Source: Saccharopolyspora soli (GTDB lineage: Bacteria; Actinomycetota; Actinomycetes; Mycobacteriales; Pseudonocardiaceae). From it: a stretch of 64,000 bases of DNA. The stretch spans positions 62,001 to 126,000 of the forward strand of contig NZ_JALBWV010000017.1 in assembly GCF_022678645.1 (NCBI RefSeq). Reading direction: 5' to 3'. The translations under genes and the position numbers were made by a program. Below the pieces are notes generated by a model that was not told where the DNA came from, did not search any database, and saw only the letters and a program-made list of their open reading frames with translations. Positions 24,019-33,775 of the stretch are shown here, piece after piece; the first letter of the stretch is position 1; every line of letters begins with the position of its first letter.

Positions 24019-26626
24019 GCTGGTTGCCGTCGGGTATTGATCCATCGGTGTTCAGACCGAATTCCAGCAGCCGTTCGGCGCCTGGGAAATCTCCCCGCTG
24101 TGCGAGTTTCACGAGCTGCTGCGACGAATACCGGTCACCCCGCGCAGCGCTTTCGCGCAGCTCCGCGACCTTGCCGTGGTCGGCGAGCAGCTGCGCAAGC
24201 CTGCGGGTTGCCGAATTGTCAGCGTACGTGAAGTTTTGCAGCACTTCCAGTGCTTCCCGCTCGTTGCGTCCATGCATGAACAGCCTGATCAGCTCATAAC
24301 GAGCACGATCATTGCCCGTGTCGGCGAGTTGGCGGAGCAGGTCGAGCTTCCCGTTCTTCGCGAGGTGTTCCGGCAACCACTCAAGTGCCCACTGCTCGCC
24401 GACGCGGAGCAGTTCGAGGACTTCCGGCCAGCGTCCCTGCTCGGCCAACAGGTCCGCGAGCATGGCCTTGACGCCGGTCTTCGGCACGTGTCCGGCGAAA
24501 TCGCTGACGACGATCCGTTGCAGGAAAGCGATCGCCTCCGCAGCGCGGTTGTGCGCGGCCATCGCACGAACGAGACCTCGGAGCGTTTCCTCGCGGAGCT
24601 CGAAGTGAAGCGACGACGTGGCCCTGTCGAAGATCAACTCCTGGGCATGATCGAACCGACCTTGCTCGGTCAGCAGCTCGACGAGCCGGTCCACCTTGCC
24701 GCGCGGTGGTTGGTTCGGACCGAGAGCTCGCAGTGCCTCGATCACGTCGATGGCCGGGTCCTGCTCAATTCGCAGCTCCGTCAACAGCCACTCCGCGTCC
24801 GGCGAACCGACCTGGGCGAAGCGGTCGAGCTGCTCGGTGTTGCCCGCCTTGGCGAACTGCCTGGCAAGCCAGCCGGGGCCCCAACCGTCGTCGACCCGGT
24901 CGCGCACCAGCCGCAATGCCTGTTCCGCGCGGCCGCACGTCACGAGCAGGTCTGCCAACTGCTCGCTGGCGGAACCGGAGGGATCGCCGCCAAGCCATCG
25001 ACCGCCCAGCTGAATGTCTCTGCTGCTCGAAGTACTCGCGTTGTCATGTCCGCGTTCGATGTATGTCTTGAGGGTCTTGATCGCGTCTTCTTCCCGACCG
25101 AGTTTCACGAACAGGTGGGCCAACCGGCGGGTCGCCCAGTGGGCGTAAATCCGGGCATCGATGAGTCCCTCCAGCACGGCCAACGCGTCTTCGTCGCGTC
25201 GTTGGTCAATCAAGGTGTCCACGGCTGCCACGTACTCTTGCCTTGGCAGGACCTCCTCCAGGGTGTCGTGTTCGGGATCGAACTCGGCCAACAGCGCGAC
25301 GGCCTCTTCGACGCGACCGTACTCGGCCAGCACGGGGACCATCCGCTCTTGAAAGAAGGGGTTGGCCGTGCTGAGGCTGCGGCGGTACAAGGCGTTGCCG
25401 TGCCGGTAGAGCAGGCGGTGGTAGGCGTTTTCCGCGAACAGGTACTGGTCGAACGGGTCCGTGGTGTGCGTTCGGAGCGCTTCCCAAAGGGAGTCCGGTA
25501 CCAACGCCCTGCGCCGGGTCGCCCGGCCGTGCTGTTCGAGGTAGTCGTGCAGTTCGTAGCCGTCCGGCGGACCTGCTCCGGGATGGTGGCGTCTCGGCAC
25601 GAGAGCGGTGATGCCGTATTGCGCGTCGTCGGCGGCTCGGGCCAGCCCCTGTGCGAACCAGTCGTGGGGCGGATCGATTCGATCGGGTTCGCTGAGGTAA
25701 CCGTGGGCGGCATCGGTCAGCAGGGCGCGTGGCAGCAGGCTCTTCGAACCGAGGCGTCGGACGTCGATCACTGCTGCGATGATGGCCGCCGCGTAGCGGT
25801 CTTCCGGCGTATCGGGGTGTTCGAAACGCTCCACCAGGGCAGGGCCACCAGCCAGGGTTTGGATCACCTTGCGGTCTGCGCCGGTCGCGCTGGCTGCTTG
25901 GGAAAGGCGCGGATCGATCAGCTCGCCGCTGCGAAGATCTGCCAGGTCTGCGTCGCTGAACTGCTCGGCCACCCGAATCCGGCGCACCGAATGCTGCAGC
26001 AGCGCTCGCGCGTACGGATGATCGTTGGTCGTGTCGGCGATTAGTTCCGCCCAGTACTGCGGCCACAACGTGCCCAGCACCACCACCGGGCCGGGAATTG
26101 AACCGTCCAGCAGCATGCGCAGGCATGCCGCGGCAGCTTCACCTGCGGGCCCGGTGAGGAAGTTCTGGGTTTCGTTGAGCCAGAGCACTGAGCCGGGCAC
26201 CACTTTGCCGCTCCGCAGTAGGCTCACCAAACCATCAGCCGTGCGCGGGTGGTGCAGCGGCCAGTTGCTCAGCGTTTCGTGGCTCCGCACGGATTCGTAG
26301 AGGGCGCGGGTCTTGCCGGTGGAGGATCCGCCGGTCAGCACCACCATCAGGCTGCGAGTGGGGTCGACCAGCTGGGCATCGAGTTCGCCATCGTGCGTTC
26401 GGCGCAGGTATCGCGGTAGTTCCGGCAGTTGCTCGTTCGCGGCCGACAGGACGATCGCTCGGTGCACATCCAGGTCGAAAGGGGTCCAGTCGCCGACCGG
26501 CCGGGGGACTGGACCGCGCGCAGCGGTCTGCGGGGCGTGCAGGTGCACGTCACCTGCGATCGTTCCCGCTTGCACGACATTGGTGAAGTCACCGGTCGCC
26601 TCGTTTCGCGCGATCTCCTCCGCCAT
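24011..26626 (-). CDS. STAND-like NTPase with helical (TPR-like) repeats and N-terminal VQAG motif
   Basis: 871 residues. The N-terminus reads NEATGDFTNVVQAGTIAGDVHLH (residues 8-30), a short strand motif seen ahead of NTPase domains in actinobacterial signalling/conflict proteins. A Walker A is present at residues 99-106 (GGSSTGKT), with a Walker-B-like SVLWLNETQ at 146-154. From about 400 to 860 it is a long run of helical hairpins with repeated Ala/Leu spacing (for example EEAVALLAEFD, EDALAVLEGLIDARI, AEQALRLVRDRV), i.e. a TPR-like solenoid. No effector domain (nuclease, TIR, protease) is recognisable. It stands alone. Signalling or phage-defence role is inference from architecture only. 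Confidence 0.72.
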   Translation of the reverse strand: MAEEIARNEATGDFTNVVQAGTIAGDVHLHAPQTAARGPVPRPVGDWTPFDLDVHRAIVLSAANEQLPELPRYLRRTHDGELDAQLVDPTRSLMVVLTGGSSTGKTRALYESVRSHETLSNWPLHHPRTADGLVSLLRSGKVVPGSVLWLNETQNFLTGPAGEAAAACLRMLLDGSIPGPVVVLGTLWPQYWAELIADTTNDHPYARALLQHSVRRIRVAEQFSDADLADLRSGELIDPRLSQAASATGADRKVIQTLAGGPALVERFEHPDTPEDRYAAAIIAAVIDVRRLGSKSLLPRALLTDAAHGYLSEPDRIDPPHDWFAQGLARAADDAQYGITALVPRRHHPGAGPPDGYELHDYLEQHGRATRRRALVPDSLWEALRTHTTDPFDQYLFAENAYHRLLYRHGNALYRRSLSTANPFFQERMVPVLAEYGRVEEAVALLAEFDPEHDTLEEVLPRQEYVAAVDTLIDQRRDEDALAVLEGLIDARIYAHWATRRLAHLFVKLGREEDAIKTLKTYIERGHDNASTSSSRDIQLGGRWLGGDPSGSASEQLADLLVTCGRAEQALRLVRDRVDDGWGPGWLARQFAKAGNTEQLDRFAQVGSPDAEWLLTELRIEQDPAIDVIEALRALGPNQPPRGKVDRLVELLTEQGRFDHAQELIFDRATSSLHFELREETLRGLVRAMAAHNRAAEAIAFLQRIVVSDFAGHVPKTGVKAMLADLLAEQGRWPEVLELLRVGEQWALEWLPEHLAKNGKLDLLRQLADTGNDRARYELIRLFMHGRNEREALEVLQNFTYADNSATRRLAQLLADHGKVAELRESAARGDRYSSQQLVKLAQRGDFPGAERLLEFGLNTDGSIPDGNQRS

Positions 26627-26643
26627 GTGCCGATTATCACCGC

Positions 26644-26686
26644 TCGTGAGTGCGCAACCGGCCCAGAACCCGGTGTGCCCTCACGA
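26644..26686. repeat. TCGTGAGTG-family palindrome (copy 2), imperfect
   Basis: TCGTGAGTGCGCAACCGG (26644-26661) and CCCGGTGTGCCCTCACGA (26669-26686) pair at 14 of 18 positions around a short loop. The left arm is identical to that of copy 1. It lies upstream of the NTPase start and downstream of nothing, so here it is not at a gene end on that side; it precedes the SDR 3' end by 74 bases. Confidence 0.6.
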
Positions 26687-26759
26687 CTGATCGGGGTGTT
26701 ACTGCTGGCCCTGTCACGCGAGTCAATCGCGCACCTATTGGGAAATTCTCGCCTCCTGG

Positions 26760-27494
26760 TCAGATGTGGCGTCCGCCGGTGATTTCCAGGACGCAGCCCG
26801 TCATGTACGACGACAGGTCGCAGGCCAGGAACAGCACCACCTTGGCGACCTCTTCGGGTTCTCCCGCGCGCTGCATCGGGATCTCGGCGAGTTTGGCCTG
26901 CCACACGTCCTCGCGCAGCGCCGCGGTCATGTCGGTGCGGATCAGGCCCGGCTGCACCGCGTTGACCCGCACGCCCTGGTGCGCGACCTCCTTGGCCGCT
27001 GCCTTTGTCAACCCGATGATGCCCGCCTTGGCCGCGCTGTAGTTCGTCTGGCCGATCATGCCGACCTTGCCGGAGATCGACGAGATGTTCACGATCGAAC
27101 CGCTGCCCTGCTCGCGCATCACCGCGGCGGCTGCCTGGGTGCCCAGCCACGCGCCCTTGACGTGCACGTCCAGGACCGCTTCGAAGTCGGCGAGCGTCAT
27201 CTTGCGCATGGTGGCGTCGCGGGTGATGCCCGCGTTGTTCACCATGACGTCCAACGCGCCGAATTCGTCGGTGGCCGTCCGCACCGCCGCCTGCACCGCG
27301 TCCGCGTCGGTGACATCGCAGGCCACCCCGAGCGCGATGCCCTCGCCGCCCAGCTTCGCGGCGGATTCCCGTGCGTGCTCGGCGTCGATGTCGGCGAGCA
27401 CCACCTTCGCGCCGTGCGCGACGAAGTTCTCCGCGATGGCGAATCCGATCCCCTTGGCGCCGCCGGTGATGATCGCGACCTTGTCCTGCAACAT
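26760..27494 (-). CDS. SDR-family dehydrogenase, FabG-like
   Basis: 244 residues from ATG 27494 with GAGGAGGA upstream; a longer reading frame to 27851 overlaps the previous gene and is rejected. Rossmann motif TGGAKGIG (10-17), NNAG ([11 protein letters not shown]), catalytic Ser in [11 protein letters not shown] and the YxxxK pair in [10 protein letters not shown]. The family reduces 3-oxoacyl or 3-hydroxyacyl thioesters or other ketones with NAD(P)H. It is the last gene of the operon permease / acyl-CoA dehydrogenase / acyl-CoA synthetase / DUF35-thiolase / SDR, where the 3-hydroxyacyl-CoA dehydrogenase step is the natural job. Confidence 0.92.
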   Translation of the reverse strand: MLQDKVAIITGGAKGIGFAIAENFVAHGAKVVLADIDAEHARESAAKLGGEGIALGVACDVTDADAVQAAVRTATDEFGALDVMVNNAGITRDATMRKMTLADFEAVLDVHVKGAWLGTQAAAAVMREQGSGSIVNISSISGKVGMIGQTNYSAAKAGIIGLTKAAAKEVAHQGVRVNAVQPGLIRTDMTAALREDVWQAKLAEIPMQRAGEPEEVAKVVLFLACDLSSYMTGCVLEITGGRHI

Positions 27495-27519
27495 GAAGTC
27501 CTCCTCGGAGAGTGTTCGG

Positions 27520-29106
27520 TCACAGCGTGCTTTCGGTGCCGAAGATCGCGGTGACCTGGCTGGACAGCACACCGCCGTTGCCGTGCGCGAGCGCCACGTC
27601 GGCGCCTTCGATCTGCCGCGCACCGCAGTCGCCGCGCAGCTGCCGGACCGCTTCGATGATGGTGAAGATCCCGTACATGCCGGGGTGGCAGTAGGAAAGG
27701 CCCCCGCCGTTGGTGTTGACCGGTAGCTTCCCGCCCGGGGCGATCTGCCCTTCGGCGACGAACGCGCCGCCCTCGCCCTTCGCGCAGAACCCGAGGTCCT
27801 CCAGGAACAGGACCGGGTTGATGGTGAAGGCGTCGTAGAGCTCGACCACATCGACGTCCTGCGGCGTCAGCCCGGCCATCCCGAACGCCCGGCTACCGGA
27901 TTCCACCGCCGCGGTGACCGTCAGATCCGGCATCGCCGAGATGCTGCGGTGCGAGGTCGCCTCGCCAGCCCCGAGCAGGAAGACGGGCTTGCCGGGCAGC
28001 TCCCGCGCCCGCTGCGCGCTGGTCAGCACCACCGCGCCGCCGCCGTCGGTGACCAGGCAGCAGTCCAGCTTGGTCAGCGGATCGCTGATCAGCCGCGCGG
28101 ACAGCACTTCCTCGCGGGTCAGCGGCTCGCGCAGGAACGCCGCCGGGTTGAGCTGCGCCCACTGCCGCGCGGCCACCGCCACGTCGGCCAGCTGCTCGCG
28201 GGTGGTGCCGTACTGGTGCATGTGCCGCGCGGTCGCCATCGCGTACATGCTGATCGGGTGCCGGGCTCGGTAGGGCGCCTCGAACGGGTTCGGCTTGGAC
28301 GGCGAGACCAACCGACCGCCATCGGAGCGCTGGGTGCTGCCGTAGACGATCAGCGCCGTGGAGATGATCCCGGCGTTGATCGCCGCTGCGGCGTGCAGCA
28401 GGTGCGAGACGAACGAGCTGCCACCGATGGTCGATCCGTCGACGTATTTCGGCCTGATGCCGAGGTATTCGGCGGTGTCCATGCCCGACATCGGGTAGTA
28501 CGACGACGCGGTGAACAGTCCGTCCACTTCGGACTTCCGGATGCCCGCGTCGGCCAGCGCCCGCACCGTCGCCTGCCCGACCAGGTCCAGCGGGGTCAGG
28601 CCCGGTGCGACCGCCCCGAGATCCGACTCGGCCACCCCGACGACCGCAGCGGTGCCGCGCAACGTGGTGTTCGAAGCCCCAGCGCCCGTTCGACTGACGC
28701 GAGCGGGAACGGGTTGCTGCTCGGGGCGGCCCGTGGTCCGGAACAACGCGACCGGCGTGCCATCCTCGTCGGCCACGGCGAACGCGACGCGGGACCCGAT
28801 GACCACCTGGTCGGGATCGACGTCGTCGACCCGCGACATCATCCGGAAGCCCTCGTCGAGATCGATCAGCGCGACGTTGTGCACCCCGCTGCGGCTGCGC
28901 ACCGCAGTTGTCGAGTAGACGCTCCCGAGCCCGCTGCTGCGGTGCCAGCTCAGATCATCGCTGCCGCAGTCCGGGCACAGCACACGCGGTGGGAACACCA
29001 CCGCCGAACACTCGCCGCAGCGCTGGTACCGCAGCTCACCGGCCGCCAGGCCGTCCCGGAACACCGTCTCGGGAGCTGCCCCGTCCAGGGGCGTCAGGTC
29101 GTTCAT
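27520..29106 (-). CDS. DUF35 (Zn-ribbon/OB-fold)-thiolase fusion protein
   Basis: 528 residues from ATG 29106. Residues about 1-125 are a DUF35 module: rubredoxin-like zinc ribbon ([20 protein letters not shown]) followed by an OB strand set. From about 150 to the end is a thiolase fold of the SCP-x/lipid-transfer type, with GVAESDLG at the start and [18 protein letters not shown] near the end. The position of the thiolase nucleophile Cys reads [10 protein letters not shown], with no Cys, so classical thiolysis is unlikely. DUF35-thiolase partners such as ChsH2-Ltp2 act as side-chain retro-aldolases. The same two parts exist as separate genes at 54526-56066. Confidence 0.87.
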   Translation of the reverse strand: MNDLTPLDGAAPETVFRDGLAAGELRYQRCGECSAVVFPPRVLCPDCGSDDLSWHRSSGLGSVYSTTAVRSRSGVHNVALIDLDEGFRMMSRVDDVDPDQVVIGSRVAFAVADEDGTPVALFRTTGRPEQQPVPARVSRTGAGASNTTLRGTAAVVGVAESDLGAVAPGLTPLDLVGQATVRALADAGIRKSEVDGLFTASSYYPMSGMDTAEYLGIRPKYVDGSTIGGSSFVSHLLHAAAAINAGIISTALIVYGSTQRSDGGRLVSPSKPNPFEAPYRARHPISMYAMATARHMHQYGTTREQLADVAVAARQWAQLNPAAFLREPLTREEVLSARLISDPLTKLDCCLVTDGGGAVVLTSAQRARELPGKPVFLLGAGEATSHRSISAMPDLTVTAAVESGSRAFGMAGLTPQDVDVVELYDAFTINPVLFLEDLGFCAKGEGGAFVAEGQIAPGGKLPVNTNGGGLSYCHPGMYGIFTIIEAVRQLRGDCGARQIEGADVALAHGNGGVLSSQVTAIFGTESTL

Positions 29107-29123
29107 CGCTTGCGTACCTTCCC

Positions 29124-29153
29124 GGTCGTGAGCGACCACTCCCACTCACGACC
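29124..29153. repeat. TCGTGAGTG-family palindrome (copy 3), short form
   Basis: GGTCGTGAG and CTCACGACC form 9-base perfect arms 12 bases apart, without the variable inner stem of other copies. It sits between two genes of one operon and contains the TGA of the acyl-CoA synthetase gene. Confidence 0.55.
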
Positions 29154-31275
29154 CATCCGTGACCACCGCCAGGCAGTCCACCGCGACAGCGCCGTTGCCG
29201 ACCGCGTCCACCAGCAGCGGGTTGACGTCCAACTCCGCGATGTCGTCGGCCAGATCGACAGCCAGCCACGACAGCCGCGCCACCACGTCCGCAGCGGCGT
29301 CCAGGTCGCGTGCGGGCTTGCCTCGCACCTCCCCGAACAACCGGCTGCCGCGCAACGATGTCAGCAGGCGCTTCGCCGCGTCGGTGTCCAGCGGCGCCAC
29401 GCCGACCTGGCTGTCGGCGAGCACTTCCACCAGCACGCCGCCGAACCCGACGACCACCACCGGACCGAAGGCCGGGTCGCGCTTGATGCCCACGATTAGT
29501 TCGGTGTCGCCACCGGCCATCCGCTGCACCAGCAGTCGCGCGCCGGGATCACCGGCGTCGCGGGCGACGCGCAGCAGTTCCTCGGCAGCGGTGCGGATTT
29601 CGGCGTCGTCGGTCAGTGCCAGCCGAACCCCGCCGATGTCGGACTTGTGTCCAATGTGGTCGGACAGCAGCTTGACCGCGACCGGGCCGCCGAGGTCGTG
29701 CGCCGCCGAGACGGCGGCATCCGGGGTTTCGACCGGGAACGCCCCGGCGCACGGCACGCCGTATGCGGCGATCAGCCGACTCGACTGGTGCTCGTCGAGC
29801 TGCGTGCGGCCGTGCTCGCGGGCGTCCCGGATGATCGCGCGGGCCACCTGCTCGTCGATGTCGGTGGGCCGCGTCGGGTTCGGCAGCGGCGGTCGCAGGC
29901 TGAAGTCGGCGAGCGCGCCCAGCGCCGCCGCGGCCCGTCCGGGGTCGGTGTAGCACGGAATGCCGAGCTCCTGAAATTGCTGGCGAGGTCGACCGCTGCC
30001 GCCGGTCCACACCACGACCAGTGGTCGGTCGGTGGACCGGTATGCCTGCTCGATCGCGTCGATCAGCTGCGTGGCCGCGTTGTCGGCGTTGCCCAGCAGC
30101 ACCGCGATCATGTCGGTGCCCGGGTGTTCGACGGCGATCTCCAGCGCCCGCCGCAGCATGCCCGGTTCGCTGAGCAGCGCCGCGGTGAGATCGACCGGGT
30201 TGCGCGGCGAACCGAACGGCGGGATGACCTCGGCCATCCGCCGCTGCCACGCCTCGTCCCAGGGCTGCACCTGAAGACCGTTGCTGCTGGCCATGTCCGC
30301 CATCAGCACCCCGGCGCCGCCGGACAGCGACAGCGTGCTCAGCCGCCGACCTCGGGTGCGTCGACCGGCGGCGAACACCAACCCGGTGTCCAGCAACCGC
30401 TCCATGCCGTCCAGCCGGATGATGCCGAACTGCCGGGTCGCGCCGTCGAACACGGCGTCCTCCCCGGTCAGCGACGCGGTGTGCGATCGCGCGGCACGCG
30501 CCCCGGCCTCGGAGCTGCCGACCTTGACCGCCAGGATGGGTTTGTCCAGCTCGTGCGCCCGGCGGGCCACCGCCAGCAGCTCGCGACCGTGGTGCACGCC
30601 TTCGAGGTAGGCCATCAGGACTTCGCTCTCGGCGGTCTCGACCAACCCGCCGAGCACTTCGGCCACCGACAGGTCGGCCTCGTTGCCGGTGTTGAGGAAG
30701 TGGGAGATGCCCAGCCCGGCGGCCTGCGCCGCGCTGAAGATGAAGGTGCCGAAAGCCCCGCTCTGGCTGACGAAAGCCACCGGCCCCTCGCGCAGCTCGG
30801 TGCTGTCGTCCATCGCCGAGGTGAAGGTGGGCAGCGCGCGATCGCGCAGGCTGAACATGCCCAGGCAGTTCGGGCCGAGCACGCGGATGCCGGTCTCGGC
30901 GATGACCACCTGCAACTGCCGTTGCAACAGCTCACCGCGCTCGCCGATCTCGGCGAACCCGGAGGCGCCGACGATCGCGGCCGGAATGCCGCGTTTCGCG
31001 CAATCCCGGACGCCGTCGACGACCTTGTCGGCGGGCAGCATCACCATCGCCAGGTCGATCTCGCCGCCGACCTCGTCGAGGCTGCGGTAGGCGGGCAGGC
31101 CCTGCACCTGCGTGCGCCGGGAGTTGATCGGCAGCAGTCGACCGGTGTAGCCGAAGCGCTTCATCAATTCGATGGGGCGGCCGGACAACTTGACCGGATT
31201 GTCCGAAGCGCCCAGGATGGCGATCGATCGCGGATGCAGCAGTCGTTGGATTGCCGAGCTGTCAACGGCGCCCAC
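29146..31275 (-). CDS. ADP-forming acyl-CoA synthetase (CoA-binding plus ATP-grasp domains)
   Basis: 709 residues from GTG 31275, with AGGAGGGG 6 bases upstream. The N-terminus is a CoA-binding Rossmann domain (LLHPRSIAILGASDNPVK), then succinyl-CoA-synthetase-like domains with VLGPNCLGMF, the SHTASLTG loop bearing the candidate phospho-His, and a C-terminal ATP-grasp part (AYGVPCAGAFPVET ... PVAVKLLSDHIGHKSDIGGVRL). NDP-forming synthetases make acyl-CoA from an acid, ATP and CoA, or the reverse. Upstream in the operon come a permease and an acyl-CoA dehydrogenase, so it probably activates the imported acid. A paralogue is at 56063-58150. Confidence 0.9.
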   Translation of the reverse strand: MGAVDSSAIQRLLHPRSIAILGASDNPVKLSGRPIELMKRFGYTGRLLPINSRRTQVQGLPAYRSLDEVGGEIDLAMVMLPADKVVDGVRDCAKRGIPAAIVGASGFAEIGERGELLQRQLQVVIAETGIRVLGPNCLGMFSLRDRALPTFTSAMDDSTELREGPVAFVSQSGAFGTFIFSAAQAAGLGISHFLNTGNEADLSVAEVLGGLVETAESEVLMAYLEGVHHGRELLAVARRAHELDKPILAVKVGSSEAGARAARSHTASLTGEDAVFDGATRQFGIIRLDGMERLLDTGLVFAAGRRTRGRRLSTLSLSGGAGVLMADMASSNGLQVQPWDEAWQRRMAEVIPPFGSPRNPVDLTAALLSEPGMLRRALEIAVEHPGTDMIAVLLGNADNAATQLIDAIEQAYRSTDRPLVVVWTGGSGRPRQQFQELGIPCYTDPGRAAAALGALADFSLRPPLPNPTRPTDIDEQVARAIIRDAREHGRTQLDEHQSSRLIAAYGVPCAGAFPVETPDAAVSAAHDLGGPVAVKLLSDHIGHKSDIGGVRLALTDDAEIRTAAEELLRVARDAGDPGARLLVQRMAGGDTELIVGIKRDPAFGPVVVVGFGGVLVEVLADSQVGVAPLDTDAAKRLLTSLRGSRLFGEVRGKPARDLDAAADVVARLSWLAVDLADDIAELDVNPLLVDAVGNGAVAVDCLAVVTDGS

Positions 31276-31297
31276 GAACCCCTCCTCGCTAGATTCC

Positions 31298-32440
31298 TCA
31301 AATTTGGCGCAGCAGTTGCTTCGCGATGATCAGCTTTTGGATCTCGCTGGTGCCTTCGTAGATCCGGAACACCCTTGAGTCGCGGTAGAAGCGCTCCACC
31401 GGCACGCCGCGCATGTAGCCGGATCCGCCGTGCACCTGCACCGCGCGGTCTGCGACGCGGGAAACCATTTCGCTGCAGAACAACTTCGCGCACGACGGCG
31501 CGAGCCGGGTGTCCACCCCGGAGTCGTACTCGCGGGCGGCCTCCAGCACCATCGACCGCCCCGCGTACAGCTCGGCCTGCGACTCGGCGAGCAGCGCCTG
31601 CACCAGCTGGAAGCGGCTGATCGGTTTGCCGCCCTGCTCGGCCTCGGCGGCGAAGCGCACCGACTCCTCGACGATCCGGGTGGCCAGGCCGACGCAGATG
31701 GCCGCGATGTGCAGTCGGCCGCGGGTCAGCGACGACATCGCCGCGGCGAACCCGGTGCCCTCCTGCCCGCCCACGATCGCCGTCGCGGGCACCCGGACGT
31801 CGTCGAAGAACACCTCGGCGGTGTGCGCCCCGGCCTGGCCCATCTTGGCGTTCGGCGGCCCGATCCGGACCCCGTCCCAGCCGGTCTCGACGAGCAACAC
31901 CGAAATTCCCCGGTGCGCCTCGGCTTCCTCGTCCGTGCGGGCGAACACCACCAGCAGATCGGCCTGCGGCGCGTTGGTGATGAACCGCTTGGCTCCGGAG
32001 AGCACATACGCTCCGCCATCGCGAACCGCCTTGGTGCGCACCGAGCTCGGGTCCGAACCTGCTCCGTCCTCGGTGAGCGCGAACGAAGCGATGGCCGCAC
32101 CGGACGCCAGCCGGGGCAGCCACTCCTGCTTCTGCTCCTCGGTGCCGTACTTGACGATCACCTGCCCGGCGATGCCGTTGTTCGTGCCGAACATCGAGCG
32201 GAACGCCGGAACCGCGTAGCCCAGCTCGATGGCCAGCCGGACGTCCTCGCTCATCGAAAGGCCGAGCCCGCCGTACTCCTCGGGCAGGGCGAAACCGAAC
32301 AGTCCCATCTCGGCGGCGGCCGTGCGCAACCGCTGCGGGATCGCGTCCGTCTCCTCGATCTCGTCCTCGCTGGGCACCACCTCGTTGCGGACGAAATCGC
32401 GGACGGTGCGCAGGACGTCGTCGAACACGTTCGGATCCAT
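31298..32440 (-). CDS. Acyl-CoA dehydrogenase
   Basis: 380 residues from ATG 32440 with GAGGAGAG in front. Standard three-domain layout: FALTEDGAGSDPSSVRTKAV (FAD-contact motif), KRFITNAPQADLLVVFART, RGRLHIAAICVGLATRIVEES, and the C-terminal RVFRIYEGTSEIQKLIIA, whose Glu is the usual catalytic base. It oxidises an acyl-CoA to the 2-enoyl-CoA with electrons passed to ETF. The neighbours (acyl-CoA synthetase, thiolase-fold protein, SDR) fit a beta-oxidation-like chain for one particular acid. Confidence 0.93.
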   Translation of the reverse strand: MDPNVFDDVLRTVRDFVRNEVVPSEDEIEETDAIPQRLRTAAAEMGLFGFALPEEYGGLGLSMSEDVRLAIELGYAVPAFRSMFGTNNGIAGQVIVKYGTEEQKQEWLPRLASGAAIASFALTEDGAGSDPSSVRTKAVRDGGAYVLSGAKRFITNAPQADLLVVFARTDEEAEAHRGISVLLVETGWDGVRIGPPNAKMGQAGAHTAEVFFDDVRVPATAIVGGQEGTGFAAAMSSLTRGRLHIAAICVGLATRIVEESVRFAAEAEQGGKPISRFQLVQALLAESQAELYAGRSMVLEAAREYDSGVDTRLAPSCAKLFCSEMVSRVADRAVQVHGGSGYMRGVPVERFYRDSRVFRIYEGTSEIQKLIIAKQLLRQI

Positions 32441-32458
32441 CGCTCTCCTCACCACTGG

Positions 32459-33775
32459 TCACGAGCCAGCCAGCGCGGACTCGGCGGCTTCCTGGTGCGC
32501 ACCACGTGCGGACCGGGTCAACAGGATTCGGACCCCGACCAGCGACATCAGCACGGTGACCAGCGCCCAGCCGATCACCGGCAGGATCGAGCCGGAGGCG
32601 GTCAGCAGCAGCTGGCCGATCATCGGCGTGGTGCCGCCGAGCAGCGTCCCGGCCAGGCCGTAGGACAGCGAGATGGCGGTGTAGCGGACGCGGGCCGGGA
32701 ACGCGTCGGCCAGCACCCCGGCGAGGATCGAGTAGAACATCACGTGCGGGACGGTCGCCAGCACCATGCCCACCACCGACAGCGCGAAGCTGCCGGTGCT
32801 GATCATCAGGAACATCAGCGGCATCACCGGCAGCTCCGCGACCAGCAGCAGGGTGACGATCTTGCGGACGCCGTACTTGCTGGCCAGCAGCGCGCCGAAG
32901 GGCTGCACGACGAACTGGGTGATGCTGGCGATCAGCACCACGGTCATGAAGGTGTTCCGCTCGAAACCGAGCTCGTTGGTCGCCCACGACACGGCGAAGG
33001 TGTTCTTGAAGTACGAAGCGGAGAACACGATCGCGCAGGCGAAGACGCCCAGCGCCACCAGCCCGGTGTGGTGCCGGAAGGTGTCCAGCAGCGGGAACTT
33101 GGCGGTCAAGCCGGTTTGCTTGAGCTTGGTGAGCTCCGGCGACTCCTCGATGCTCAACCGGATCACCAGCCCCAGCACCACCAGCACGGCCGACGCGAGG
33201 AACGGCAGGCGCCAGCCCCAGGCGTAGAACGCGTCGTCGGGAAGTTGCGAGACGAGGGTGAAGGCGAGCGAGGAGAGGATCTGGCCGGACGGCGAACCCT
33301 GTTGCGCCCACGAGCCGGAGATGATGCTGCGACCTTTGGGGGCGTGCTCGGTGGCGATCAGCACGGCACCGCCCCACTCGCCGCCGACGGCCAGGCCCTG
33401 CACCACCCGCAGCAGCACCAGGAGGATCGGCGCGGCGATGCCGATGGTGGCGTAGGTGGGCAGCGCGCCGATGCCGACGGTGGTGCAGCCCATCAGCAGC
33501 AGCGTGATGATCAGCGCCTTCTTGCGGCCGACGCGGTCACCGAGGTGGCCGAAGATGATGCCGCCCAGCGGACGGGCCAGGAACCCGACCCAGAACGTCG
33601 CGAACGACACCAGCACGCCGATGGCAGGCGTGACGACCGGGAAGAACAGCTTGCCGAACACCAGTGCCGAGGCGGTGCCGTAGATGTAGAAGTCGTACCA
33701 CTCGATGCTGGTACCGACGAACGAGGCGATCCCGGCCTTGCGGCCCATTCTCTCCTGCGCAGAAAGCCGTCTCAT
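32459..33775 (-). CDS. MHS-family MFS permease
   Basis: 438 residues from ATG 33775. Helix 1 carries GTSIEWYDFYIYG, the metabolite:H+ symporter signature; GHLGDRVGRKKALIIT, RVVQGLAVGGEWGGA and WGWRLPFLAS follow at the expected places. It is the first gene of the acyl-CoA operon and divergent from a LysR gene, so it imports the carboxylate that the synthetase then activates. It resembles the other MHS permease at 17287-18654 in motifs but lies in an unrelated operon. Confidence 0.92.
   Translation of the reverse strand: MRRLSAQERMGRKAGIASFVGTSIEWYDFYIYGTASALVFGKLFFPVVTPAIGVLVSFATFWVGFLARPLGGIIFGHLGDRVGRKKALIITLLLMGCTTVGIGALPTYATIGIAAPILLVLLRVVQGLAVGGEWGGAVLIATEHAPKGRSIISGSWAQQGSPSGQILSSLAFTLVSQLPDDAFYAWGWRLPFLASAVLVVLGLVIRLSIEESPELTKLKQTGLTAKFPLLDTFRHHTGLVALGVFACAIVFSASYFKNTFAVSWATNELGFERNTFMTVVLIASITQFVVQPFGALLASKYGVRKIVTLLLVAELPVMPLMFLMISTGSFALSVVGMVLATVPHVMFYSILAGVLADAFPARVRYTAISLSYGLAGTLLGGTTPMIGQLLLTASGSILPVIGWALVTVLMSLVGVRILLTRSARGAHQEAAESALAGS

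Noticed and set aside
24176..26044. A long (622-codon) plus-strand frame opposite the NTPase gene
   Set aside because: It is the antisense of a high-GC gene and shows no motif, whereas the minus-strand frame has a Walker motif and helical repeats.
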